A DNA stretch of 64,000 nucleotides from Alphaproteobacteria bacterium LSUCC0684 (GTDB lineage: Bacteria > Pseudomonadota > Alphaproteobacteria > Puniceispirillales > UBA1172): contig CP166130.1 in assembly GCA_041228335.1 (NCBI GenBank), forward strand, positions 1,450,638-1,514,637. The letters run 5' to 3'. Below the pieces are notes generated by a model. That model was given only the letters and a program-made list of their open reading frames with translations. It had not been told where the DNA came from and did no database searches. Positions 38,181 through 47,051 of this stretch are shown here, one piece after another; positions within the stretch are counted from its first letter, which is position 1; every line of letters starts with the position of its first letter. The position numbers and the translations under genes are program-made.

Positions 38181-39659
38181 TCAGGCGCCGTTCTCTATCC
38201 AGCGTGTCAACAACCGGACGCCATAGCCCGTCCCGCCTGTAGGGACGGTAGGGCGTGATTTTTCCGACCAGGCCATGCCGGCGATATCGATATGTGCCCA
38301 CGGTACGCCTTCGACAAAACGTTCAAGAAAACAGGCGGCGGTAATTGATCCACCCCAGCGGCCACCGATATTCTTCATGTCAGCAATGTGCGATTTGAGA
38401 AGTTTATTATACTCTTCTCCCAGCGGCATTCTCCAGGCTTTCTCACCTGTATCAAGTCCGGCTTTGATGAGTGTATCCGCCATTTCATCATCATTGCTGA
38501 ACAGCCCCGCATGTTCCTTGCCAAGCGACACGATAATCGCCCCGGTAAGTGTTGCAAGATTGACCATTTTTTCCGGCTCGAAATGACGCAAGGCATAAGT
38601 CAGAACATCAGCGAGGACCAGTCTGCCTTCGGCATCGGTATTGATGATTTCAACTGTCTGTCCCGACATGGAGGTTACAACATCACCCGGACGCGTTGCC
38701 TCTCCATCCGGCATGTTTTCAACAAGTCCGATAAGACCAACAACATTCCGTTCAAGCTTCATGCCGCTTATTGCACGCATCGTGCCCGTAACCGCCGCGG
38801 CACCACCCATATCCCACTTCATGTCTTCCATCCCGGCAGCAGGCTTAATGGAAATGCCGCCGGTATCAAAGCAGACCCCTTTACCCACCAGTGCAACCGG
38901 TTTTTCATCATTTGCGCCGCCATTCCAGCGCATCACCACCATCCGGGATTCGCGGCGACTCCCCTGACCAACGGAGAGCAGCAAATGCATTCCTTCTTTC
39001 CGCATGGCGTCTTCATCGAGGATTTCTACCTCCACACCCTGATCACGAAGAGCAAGGCAGCGGTCGGCAAAACTGGCCGGATAAAGAATATTGGCAGGTT
39101 CGGTAACAAGGTCACGGGCAAGAAAAACCCCTTCTGCTCTCTGTTGTAAACGACCAAACTCAGCTTCAGCCTTATCCGCATGAGTTGAAGCCACCGTCAA
39201 GCTGAACTGTTTGGGCGTGGCCTTCTCCCCCTTGGTAAAATAGTGACTAAACGTGTAGGAAGCCAGCATCGCCCCATGTGCGACTTCGGCAACCCAATCC
39301 GCCTCACCTTCATCAAGGACAAGCGTGGCATTGGAAATCTGTGCTTTACCCAGTGCGGCAAATATGTGGCCACCAAGATCTTCTGCTTCCTTGCCAGCAT
39401 TCTTTTGCGCTTCCGTACCGACCAGCAGGATTGTTCCTTCTTTTGCTCGAACAATCAGACTTGATCCTGCACCCGCCTTAAATTCGGCTTCGGCCATTGC
39501 TCGTTTAAGCACTCCACCGATAACATCATCCAGCCTCAGTGCTGATGAAGACAGGGAAATATCTCCATCCTCTCCATCTTTCTTGCTTACAAGAACAATG
39601 GCCGGAAAGTGAGATGGCTCTGGAAGGTTGTCAAACCGGAGAGACAGGGAAGCGGTCAT
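38181..39659 (-). CDS. pepA: Leucyl aminopeptidase (M17)
   Basis: 492 residues. A two-metal cytosolic aminopeptidase; in some bacteria PepA also binds DNA in site-specific recombination. The C-terminal catalytic domain has VGKGVCFDTGGISIKPA, the metal ligands in MKWDMGGAAAV, and the family signature NTDAEGRLVLAD. The N-terminal 170 residues are the variable domain. It is divergent from lptF. Confidence 0.96.
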   Translation of the reverse strand: MTASLSLRFDNLPEPSHFPAIVLVSKKDGEDGDISLSSSALRLDDVIGGVLKRAMAEAEFKAGAGSSLIVRAKEGTILLVGTEAQKNAGKEAEDLGGHIFAALGKAQISNATLVLDEGEADWVAEVAHGAMLASYTFSHYFTKGEKATPKQFSLTVASTHADKAEAEFGRLQQRAEGVFLARDLVTEPANILYPASFADRCLALRDQGVEVEILDEDAMRKEGMHLLLSVGQGSRRESRMVVMRWNGGANDEKPVALVGKGVCFDTGGISIKPAAGMEDMKWDMGGAAAVTGTMRAISGMKLERNVVGLIGLVENMPDGEATRPGDVVTSMSGQTVEIINTDAEGRLVLADVLTYALRHFEPEKMVNLATLTGAIIVSLGKEHAGLFSNDDEMADTLIKAGLDTGEKAWRMPLGEEYNKLLKSHIADMKNIGGRWGGSITAACFLERFVEGVPWAHIDIAGMAWSEKSRPTVPTGGTGYGVRLLTRWIENGA

Positions 39660-39801
39660 GGATTATCCTCAATTTCGCCTCGGAGAAAGGCATGGTGAAA
39701 AATTTCTTTGATTGTAGTATTGGGATCGGGAAAGAGAATATCAAGACTTGAGGTGGAAAAGCTTGCTCATCACCTCTATTTTGTTGATAAAAATGTCAAA
39801 T

Positions 39802-39817
39802 CATGCATTTTTGCATG
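39802..39817. other. Small inverted repeat in the pepA-lptF divergent region
   Basis: CATGCA and TGCATG separated by TTTT. It lies in an AT-rich intergenic region 29 nt before the lptF start and could be an operator half-site pair or a leader hairpin; nothing ties it to a known regulator. Confidence 0.3.
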
Positions 39818-39845
39818 GCAACTTTAGGACAGGCATCATAACCGG

Positions 39846-40940
39846 ATGGAACTTCATCGCTATATCGTGAAACAGATTCTGGTATGGCTTGCAATCACCG
39901 TGATTACTTTAATTGGGATTGTTTGGCTATCCCAGGCACTAAGGCTGATTGAACTGCTGGTCAATAAAGGGGCTGATTTGTCCCAGTTTATCATTCTGAC
40001 CCTTTTGTCGATACCGCTCTGGCAGATGATCATCCTGCCTATCAGTACCTTGATTGCCACGATTATCGTGCTTAACCGGCTTCAGCAGGATCGCGAGATC
40101 ACCGCTATGCAGGCGGCGGGCCTTAACAATTATTTCATCATGCGGGGACCTCTTTTTCTCGGTTTCATGGTAACGGTTTTTCTCTATGTGAATTCTATCT
40201 TCATCCTACCTTTCACCTTTTCAAGCTATAAAACCCAGATTAATTCAATCCGCACCTCGGCACCTATCGTTGTTTTGCAGGAAGGGGTATTCACCGATCT
40301 CGCCGAAGGTCTCACCGTCTTTGTCAAGGAACGCGAAGGTCAGGTAAATTTCAACACCATTTTTGTTCATGACAAAAGATCGAAGAACAAGATCACCGAG
40401 ATCGTCGCGGAACGTGGGATGATTGATACTAATCCAACCTCGCCAAAGCTGATTTTCTATAATGGGACACGCTCACAATATACCAGCGGTGAAACGCGCG
40501 CCACCATGCTGAATTTCGAGGAATATTCACTCAGTCTGACCAACGAGTTAGAGAGCCAGAAACAGCGTGTGCTTGATTATAATGAGATGCCGATTTCGGA
40601 CTTGCTTCTCAATAATGACAGGAGTCCGAAATACCTGAGAGAAATGCGTGCAGAAGGGCATTATCGCCTGGCGTCTCCGCTTTTGGGGATGACGATGTTG
40701 ATCCTTGGGGCCACCGCCATCCTAAGTCGTCGGTATAGCCGTGTTGGAAGCTGGAAATATGTATCATTTGGTATGCTGACGGCTATAGGAACCCTGGTCG
40801 GGGTGATCATGTCACGGGGCCTCACGGTGACTCATCCAGAAATGTTCCCCTTGATTTACGCTTTTTCGATTTTACCAGGTCTTGGCGGTATGATGATGAT
40901 GCGGGAACGTAGCCGCATAACGAAAGTGGCTGAAGCATGA
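39846..40940 (+). CDS. lptF: LPS export ABC transporter permease LptF
   Basis: 364 residues of the YjgP/YjgQ family. With LptG and the LptB ATPase it extracts lipopolysaccharide from the inner membrane. Hydrophobic helices lie near residues 10-30, 55-75, 95-120 and in the C-terminal third, around a periplasmic beta-jellyroll. The N-terminus MELHRYIVKQILVWL is typical. Its stop overlaps the lptG start by 4 nt. Confidence 0.93.
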   Translation: MELHRYIVKQILVWLAITVITLIGIVWLSQALRLIELLVNKGADLSQFIILTLLSIPLWQMIILPISTLIATIIVLNRLQQDREITAMQAAGLNNYFIMRGPLFLGFMVTVFLYVNSIFILPFTFSSYKTQINSIRTSAPIVVLQEGVFTDLAEGLTVFVKEREGQVNFNTIFVHDKRSKNKITEIVAERGMIDTNPTSPKLIFYNGTRSQYTSGETRATMLNFEEYSLSLTNELESQKQRVLDYNEMPISDLLLNNDRSPKYLREMRAEGHYRLASPLLGMTMLILGATAILSRRYSRVGSWKYVSFGMLTAIGTLVGVIMSRGLTVTHPEMFPLIYAFSILPGLGGMMMMRERSRITKVAEA

Positions 40941-42037
40941 TTGGCAGTCATATCTCATTAACCCTTTTTCGCTATCTGAGCTGGCATATCTTCACTCGCA
41001 TCATGCTTTCCCTAGGGGTCATTATGTCGATTGTTGCCCTCATCGACACGGCCGAACTTTTCCGGAGAGTTTCAAACAAATCACAGGTGGAAAACTCGGC
41101 CATTCTTCTGATGGAAGCAATGAAAATCCCATCAACACTGCCCGATCTCATTCCGTTTGGAGTCCTGATCGGAAGCATTTTCAGCTTCCATAAACTCAGG
41201 TCTACCAATGAAGTGGTTATTGCGCGAACAAGTGGACTATCGCTTCTAAAATTCATGGTTGCACCAATCACATTTGTATTCCTTTTCTCCATATTTGCTC
41301 TCGTGGTCATTGACCCTATCGCTTCAGCCACCAAAAAGCGGTATCTAGCCCTTGAAGATGAACTTTTCGGAAGCAAGGGGCGTAATCTTAGTGTTTCAAC
41401 GGAAGGTATATGGTTCCGCGATCAGCAGACCGACTTTCCTGTCATTATCCATGGAGAAGCAATAGACAGCGCAACCATGGAGATTATTGCGCCAGTTGTG
41501 TATACGTTCGGCCAGGACGACAAATTGATTACCCGTTATTACCCTGACCATCTGTTCCTTAAAGATGGCTTCTGGCTGCTTGAAGGCGGCAAAAAAATGG
41601 GAGCAGATGGAGTCATCAATTCATCCGACATCACCCAATTGGAAACCTCATTGCGGGAACGTGATCTTAATCACTCAAACAAACGTCCGGAAACTATCCC
41701 GTTTTTTGAGCTCTGGAGCTATATTTCCGTACTGGAGAAGGCCGGGCTTTCGAGTCTCGGGCATTCATCATATCTTTATTATCTGATGTTTATGCCGTTT
41801 GTTCTTGTAGGAATGATCATGATTGCTGGCAGGTTTGCGCTAGCCTACAGCAACCGGCAGGGCTGGATACATCTGGTGGTATTTACCTTGGGGCTGGGGC
41901 TTACCTTCTATTTTGTGAAGGACTTTCTCTATGTTCTTGGCTCCTCCGGTCGACTGCCGCCAGTCCTTGCCGGGAGCGCTCCCGGGGTGATCATGATCAG
42001 TCTAGGCACTGGTCTATTATTTCGTGCGGATGAATAA
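40937..42037 (+). CDS. lptG: LPS export ABC transporter permease LptG
   Basis: 366 residues, paralogous to LptF: N-terminal membrane helices (RIMLSLGVIMSIVALID, LIPFGVLIGSIFSF), a periplasmic jellyroll domain (GIWFRDQQTDFPVIIHGEA) and C-terminal helices. Coupled to lptF by ATGA overlap. In many proteobacteria lptD follows, but here the next gene, 69 nt away, is surA. Confidence 0.93.
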   Translation: MIGSHISLTLFRYLSWHIFTRIMLSLGVIMSIVALIDTAELFRRVSNKSQVENSAILLMEAMKIPSTLPDLIPFGVLIGSIFSFHKLRSTNEVVIARTSGLSLLKFMVAPITFVFLFSIFALVVIDPIASATKKRYLALEDELFGSKGRNLSVSTEGIWFRDQQTDFPVIIHGEAIDSATMEIIAPVVYTFGQDDKLITRYYPDHLFLKDGFWLLEGGKKMGADGVINSSDITQLETSLRERDLNHSNKRPETIPFFELWSYISVLEKAGLSSLGHSSYLYYLMFMPFVLVGMIMIAGRFALAYSNRQGWIHLVVFTLGLGLTFYFVKDFLYVLGSSGRLPPVLAGSAPGVIMISLGTGLLFRADE

Positions 42038-42106
42038 TTTGTCTTACTTGCCATTGGCATTGAGGATTTCTGAGACTACATTCAGGAAATACCCCAAAGG
42101 AATTCA

Positions 42107-43402
42107 ATGATCATGACTAGAACAACCTTTTCAACATTGCATCGAGTTGTCTGTGCGCTCTTTTCGATCTTGAGTGTTATGGTTGTTCCTGCCATGGCAA
42201 ATTCAGCTTCCGTTCAGGTTATTGCCGTGGTTGATGGCAAACCGATCACCAACATTGATTTTGAAGAAAGACGCCATTTTCTGGTCAAGACAACAGGCAT
42301 AAATGATACGCCCGAAATGCGGGAACAGATTGATAAGGATGTCCTGCAGATGCTGATCGATGATGTGATCAAGATCAGCGAAGGGTTGAAATTCGGAGGG
42401 GATGTCGAGGCATCGGCACTTCAGCGGGCAAATGACCTCGTGAACATGTCTTTTTCCCAGAACGGCGAGAATCCTGATACTGTCCTGGAACAGCTTGGCA
42501 TAAGCCGGGATGTGGCGGCAAAAAAATTCATGGCGGATGTGCTCTGGGCCTCAACCTTGCAGTCACGTTTTGCAGATCAGTTTGCCGGCGCACGCAATGA
42601 AGCAATCGAAGAATTGGAACGCATCAAGGCTAATTCGAGAAAACCGCAAATCAATCTTGATGAGATTGTCCTCGTGCCAGAGCCAAACAGAAATTATGCT
42701 GAAACACTCAACCTTGCGTCACAGATTCATAACGCCTTGAAAGAAGGGGCTGATTTTGGCCGGATTGCCCAGCAATTTTCTATTGCCGGCAGTAGCCAGA
42801 ACGGAGGAAAACTTGGCTGGAGTCTTTTAGACCGCCTGCCTGATCCTGTTCGCGAAACTGTCGACAATATGGAAACCGGATCCATTTCCCAGCCCGTTGA
42901 AATAGATGGTGCTGTTGCCATCTTCCGCGTCAATGCCATTCGTCGAGACGGAAAGGCAGATCCTCTGGAAGCCCAGATCCGTGTTGGACGCCTACTTCAC
43001 CCCCTACCTCAAAATGCTGACGAGGGGACAGTAAATAGTGTTTCAGTCAAGATCACGAATGATCTTGCTGGAAGGTCAAATTGCGATGAAATCAGCCAGA
43101 TTCATCAACAATATGGATCTACTTCCGCATTCGATCTTGGCACATTCAAACTGACGGATGTTGCACCGAGGCTACGTTCCATTCTAGCACCGCTTGATGC
43201 GGGGCAATGGACACAACCTATTCGTTTCAGCGAAGGGGTGGTTGTCTTTGCTATCTGCGAGAAAACCTTGCCGACGCTTGTTCTGCCTACGATTGAAGAG
43301 ATCGAAGCATCTATCCAGAACCGACATTTCTCGGTCCTGTCGTCGCGATATCTTTCCCGACTGCGCCGCCAGGCCGTAATCGAATACAAGGAAAGGGGAT
43401 GA
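42107..43402 (+). CDS. surA: Periplasmic peptidyl-prolyl isomerase/chaperone SurA
   Basis: 431 residues with a signal peptide (VCALFSILSVMVVPAMANS). SurA escorts outer-membrane proteins. The N-terminal chaperone module (AVVDGKPITNIDFEERR) is followed by one clear parvulin domain with ADFGRIAQQFSIAGSSQNGGKLGW, and a C-terminal region. AAAGGA lies 5 nt before the ATG at 42107; a second in-frame ATG at 42113 is also possible. The pdxA start overlaps its stop by 4 nt. Confidence 0.9.
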   Translation: MIMTRTTFSTLHRVVCALFSILSVMVVPAMANSASVQVIAVVDGKPITNIDFEERRHFLVKTTGINDTPEMREQIDKDVLQMLIDDVIKISEGLKFGGDVEASALQRANDLVNMSFSQNGENPDTVLEQLGISRDVAAKKFMADVLWASTLQSRFADQFAGARNEAIEELERIKANSRKPQINLDEIVLVPEPNRNYAETLNLASQIHNALKEGADFGRIAQQFSIAGSSQNGGKLGWSLLDRLPDPVRETVDNMETGSISQPVEIDGAVAIFRVNAIRRDGKADPLEAQIRVGRLLHPLPQNADEGTVNSVSVKITNDLAGRSNCDEISQIHQQYGSTSAFDLGTFKLTDVAPRLRSILAPLDAGQWTQPIRFSEGVVVFAICEKTLPTLVLPTIEEIEASIQNRHFSVLSSRYLSRLRRQAVIEYKERG

Positions 43403-44400
43403 TGTCATCCGGCCGGGTATTTATCACCCCGGGGGAGCCTTCTGGTATCGGGGGCGAAATCCTTATTAAGTCTATTCAGACGGGTATCGGCCAGTTACTC
43501 ACCCGTGATGATCCGGACCGTCTTGCTCGTCTTGCTGACGATTTAGGCAAGCCTATTGATCTAAAGGTTGTCGAATCCGTTGAGGCCACGTCAAACCTGC
43601 CTGACCGGACGCTCGGTGTCATTCCGATGACATGGCCAGAAGCCCCAATCCCTGGCTTGCCTTCGGCAGCAAATGCCCAGGCCGTTATTGACAGCATAAC
43701 CGTAGGTGCTGAACTTGCACGGGATGGCCGTGTTCTTGGCCTTGTCACAAATCCCATCCAGAAATCAACTCTTTACGCAGCCGGATTTAAAAGCCCGGGC
43801 CATACCGAATATCTTGCCGAAATTGATGGACCCCAATCTCGGCCAGTGATGATGCTGGTCTCGCCGATGCTTAAAGTTGTGCCCCTTACGATCCATATCC
43901 CCCTCAAAGACGTCTCTTCAGCTATTACAGAGACAAAAATCATTGAGACGGCAACAACCCTGGATACGGCGTTGAGGCGAGATTTCAACCTGCAGACCCC
44001 ACGCATTGCCGTGACCGGACTTAATCCGCATGCTGGAGAAGACGGCACTCTTGGCCGTGAAGAAATCGATGTAATCATCCCGGCACTAAAAAAACTGACA
44101 GATATGGGAATTCTGGTCAGCGGTCCATTTTCGGCCGATACACTCTTTCACGAAGATCGGCGGCAGGATTACGACGCCGTTATTGCCATGTATCACGATC
44201 AGGCCTTAGTCCCGATCAAAACCCTTGATTTTCACGGCGGGGTCAATACAACCCTCGGACTCAGTTACATTCGCACCAGCCCGGATCACGGGACTGCACT
44301 TGACCAGGCAGGAAAGTTTACAACAAGCCCGGTCTCATTGATGGCAGCGATCAACCTTGCTTTTGAAATGGCGCGCAACCGGCAGGGCCGCCATGCCTGA
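43399..44400 (+). CDS. pdxA: 4-hydroxythreonine-4-phosphate dehydrogenase
   Basis: 333 residues. NAD-dependent step of pyridoxal phosphate synthesis. TPGEPSGIGGEI at the start, metal His in GHTEYLAEI, MYHDQALVPIKTL and the RTSPDHGTALD motif identify it. It overlaps surA by 4 nt and rsmA by 8 nt, the standard surA-pdxA-rsmA arrangement. Confidence 0.96.
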   Translation: MMSSGRVFITPGEPSGIGGEILIKSIQTGIGQLLTRDDPDRLARLADDLGKPIDLKVVESVEATSNLPDRTLGVIPMTWPEAPIPGLPSAANAQAVIDSITVGAELARDGRVLGLVTNPIQKSTLYAAGFKSPGHTEYLAEIDGPQSRPVMMLVSPMLKVVPLTIHIPLKDVSSAITETKIIETATTLDTALRRDFNLQTPRIAVTGLNPHAGEDGTLGREEIDVIIPALKKLTDMGILVSGPFSADTLFHEDRRQDYDAVIAMYHDQALVPIKTLDFHGGVNTTLGLSYIRTSPDHGTALDQAGKFTTSPVSLMAAINLAFEMARNRQGRHA

Positions 44401-45244
44401 CCCAGTTATTGAAAAAATAAACCATCTGCCTCCATTGCGGGAGGTTATCCGGAAGGCAGGGCTCGATGCCAAAAAAAGCCTTGGACAGAATTTTCTTCTT
44501 GATCTCAATCTGACAGGGCGGATAGCGAGGGCCGCGCCAACGCTTGATGGCACGGTGATAGAGGTTGGCCCAGGGCCGGGCGGCCTTACCAGAGCACTCC
44601 TGCTGGCAGGTGCGGAACATGTAATTGCGATTGAAAAGGACCGCCGGGCGATTGCGGCATTAAAGCCGTTGGTGGATGCGGCTGAAGGCCGTCTTGAAAT
44701 CATCGAGGAAGATGCGCTCAAGCTTGATGTTGCCAGTCTTGGACCCCGAAACAAATCACGCCAGATTGTCGCTAACTTGCCCTATAATATAGCAACGGGA
44801 CTGCTTTTAAACTGGCTAGGCCAGGGTGAAAGCCTGACCTCCATGACATTGATGTTCCAGCGTGAGGTGGGCCAGCGCCTTGCAGCGGGACCTGGTGAAG
44901 ATGCCTATGGTCGGCTTTCGGTGATGGCGCAGTGGCGGTGCCATGTTAAGCGTCTTTTTGACATTCCGCCTGAAGCTTTCGTGCCACCGCCAAAAGTGAC
45001 ATCGAGCGTCGTACAACTGATCCCGCGCCCGGTTCCTCTTGCCCCGGCAGAAGTCAATATTCTCGAAGAAGTCACCCGCGTGCTTTTTGGTCAGCGCCGC
45101 AAAATGCTTCGTGCCTCATCCAAACCGATTGGCGGTATTGATCTCCTGGAGCAGGTTGGCATTGCTGGAGATGTCCGTGCTGAAACTCTTCAGGTAGAGG
45201 ATTTTTGCCGCATTGCAGAAGCGTTGCGTAAAGTTCGGGCCTAG
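44393..45244 (+). CDS. rsmA: 16S rRNA (adenine1518/1519-N6) dimethyltransferase
   Basis: 283 residues, also called KsgA. Dimethylates two adenines in the 3' end of 16S rRNA. SLGQNFLLD at the start of the fold, VGPGPGGLTRALL (SAM site), the acidic AIEKD, and catalytic motif IV NLPYNIAT are present. The start at 44393 is preferred over 44357 because it gives the family N-terminus and overlaps pdxA by only 8 nt. Its stop overlaps that of gmk in CTAG. Confidence 0.95.
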   Translation: MPDPVIEKINHLPPLREVIRKAGLDAKKSLGQNFLLDLNLTGRIARAAPTLDGTVIEVGPGPGGLTRALLLAGAEHVIAIEKDRRAIAALKPLVDAAEGRLEIIEEDALKLDVASLGPRNKSRQIVANLPYNIATGLLLNWLGQGESLTSMTLMFQREVGQRLAAGPGEDAYGRLSVMAQWRCHVKRLFDIPPEAFVPPPKVTSSVVQLIPRPVPLAPAEVNILEEVTRVLFGQRRKMLRASSKPIGGIDLLEQVGIAGDVRAETLQVEDFCRIAEALRKVRA

Positions 45245-45903
45245 TGCCCCTCACGCAGGCTTTTGACAAATCCAGTAAGCCCTGTCTGGCGATCCCGACG
45301 CAACCGTTCGGCCATGAGAATGGATTTCACCTGCCGGACCGATGTTTCCAGATCAATATTGACAATGATGTAATCATATTCTGGATAATGTGACATTTCA
45401 TCTGCGGCTTTGCTCATTCGCCTTGCGACGACTTCCGGCGCATCCTGACCGCGCTTGTTGAGGCGGTTTTCAAGTTCACCAATCGATGGAGGGAGAATAA
45501 ATACCGAAACCAGATCATCACGTGCCCGGGCTTTGAGTTGCTGGGTTCCCTGCCAGTCTATATCAAATAGCACATCCTTACCCTGACTCATCTTGTCTTC
45601 AACCTGTGCTCTTGGTGTACCGTAGTAATGATCAAATACCTTGGCGTATTCAAGAAACCTGTTCTGATTGATCATCAGTTGAAAATCTTCCGTGGAAACA
45701 AAGCTGTAATCAACTCCTTCCACTTCCCCCGGACGGCGCTTTCTAGATGTTGCGGATATAGACAGATATAGATTGTCATCTTCTTCAAGCAATCGGCGAG
45801 ATATTGATGACTTTCCGGCACCGGAAGGAGACGATAGAACAAGCATCAGACCACGCCGTGAAATTCCATGGATATAAGATGGGTCTGAATACACGCCGGT
45901 CAT
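45241..45903 (-). CDS. gmk: Guanylate kinase
   Basis: 220 residues. Phosphorylates GMP to GDP. The P-loop is SPSGAGKSS, GMP-binding features include SATSRKRRPGEVEGVDYSF and GTPRAQVED, and DIDWQGTQQL is the second nucleotide motif. The ATG at 45903 is chosen because AGGA lies 7 nt upstream; a GTG directly before it is less likely. It ends the fabD to gmk cluster on this strand. Confidence 0.96.
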   Translation of the reverse strand: MTGVYSDPSYIHGISRRGLMLVLSSPSGAGKSSISRRLLEEDDNLYLSISATSRKRRPGEVEGVDYSFVSTEDFQLMINQNRFLEYAKVFDHYYGTPRAQVEDKMSQGKDVLFDIDWQGTQQLKARARDDLVSVFILPPSIGELENRLNKRGQDAPEVVARRMSKAADEMSHYPEYDYIIVNIDLETSVRQVKSILMAERLRRDRQTGLTGFVKSLREGH

Positions 45904-45995
45904 CACCTGGTCCTTTGTTTAATACACGCCACATACTAGCCGCAAGACCTGGAGGCCTCAACTCAGAAGTCACTCAGGGCATGGCTTACCTTACT

Positions 45996-47015
45996 CTAAT
46001 TTCCTTCAGATTGCCTCAAGGCACGCCAAGCCCGGACATTGCGGTTATGTTCGGCCAGCGTGCGGGCAAAAGCATGACCACCTTTGCCATCAGCAACAAA
46101 ATAGAAAAAAGGTGTTTCTTCAGGGTTCAGCGCCGCGTTTAGACTATCAAGTCCCGGATTGCAAATCGGTGTTGGAGGCAGACCATTTTGCATATAGGTA
46201 TTCCAGGGACTAGGATCCTTGAGATGATCGCGGGTAAGCCGTTCCACTATCCTCCCTGAGCGAAAAAGCCCGTAAAGCACGGTCGGGTCAGATTGCAATC
46301 TCATCCCGGCCCGAAGTCGATTGACAAAAACTGACGCAACCTTACCGCGCTCTTCGACAAGGCCAGTTTCCTTTTCTATGATTGAAGCCAGGATAATCGC
46401 CTCATCAAGACTGGTATAGGGCAGATCTTCAGCGCGCTCAGCCCAGGCTTCGGCAAAGGCTATTTCCCTTGCCTTCCGGATACGTTCAACAAATACATTT
46501 CGATCCGTTCCACGGGTGAAGAAATAAGTTTCAGGCAGAAGTTCACCTTCCCTGATTTCCGGGGTGATATTTCCTGAAAATCTTGCGTCATCCTGCAATG
46601 CAGATGTAACCTCAACGCTGGTCCAGCCCTCCGGGATAACAAAACTGTGCTGGATCGCCTTGCCTTCGTGAATGATATCCATGGCCTCAGAAAGACTGGC
46701 ACCCGGCGGCAATATAAACTCGCCTGCCTTCGGACGATACTGCTTGTCACGACGACGCTCTTCGATCCGCATCACCCATCGGTTGTGCGGAATACCTGCC
46801 CGTTCCAGCAGGGCACTGATCACGACCCTTCCCGCCCCTTCAGGAACGAGGATGATTTCGCTATCTTTCATCACTCCAGGGCGATGTAATTCAGAGAAAA
46901 ACCATATGATGAGGGCACCTGCCCCTGCGGCAACAATGAGAAGCAACGCCGAAAGCACCCCAAAATATTGTCTAGGGCGGGTTTCTTTGGTTGTCTTGTC
47001 CGTATTATCATCCAT
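45996..47015 (-). CDS. mltG: Endolytic murein transglycosylase MltG
   Basis: 339 residues. Cleaves nascent glycan strands in the periplasm and is thought to end peptidoglycan chains. One transmembrane helix at about residues 18-40 is followed by a LysM-like module and the YceG catalytic domain with the Glu in LASIIEKETG and the YNTYMQNGLPPTPICNPG-like segment (WNTYMQNGLPPTPICNPG). It lies between fabF and gmk, its usual alphaproteobacterial place. Confidence 0.94.
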   Translation of the reverse strand: MDDNTDKTTKETRPRQYFGVLSALLLIVAAGAGALIIWFFSELHRPGVMKDSEIILVPEGAGRVVISALLERAGIPHNRWVMRIEERRRDKQYRPKAGEFILPPGASLSEAMDIIHEGKAIQHSFVIPEGWTSVEVTSALQDDARFSGNITPEIREGELLPETYFFTRGTDRNVFVERIRKAREIAFAEAWAERAEDLPYTSLDEAIILASIIEKETGLVEERGKVASVFVNRLRAGMRLQSDPTVLYGLFRSGRIVERLTRDHLKDPSPWNTYMQNGLPPTPICNPGLDSLNAALNPEETPFFYFVADGKGGHAFARTLAEHNRNVRAWRALRQSEGN

Positions 47016-47051
47016 GGTTCAGGTCCAGCCACCCATGGAGGGCCGGTCCGA

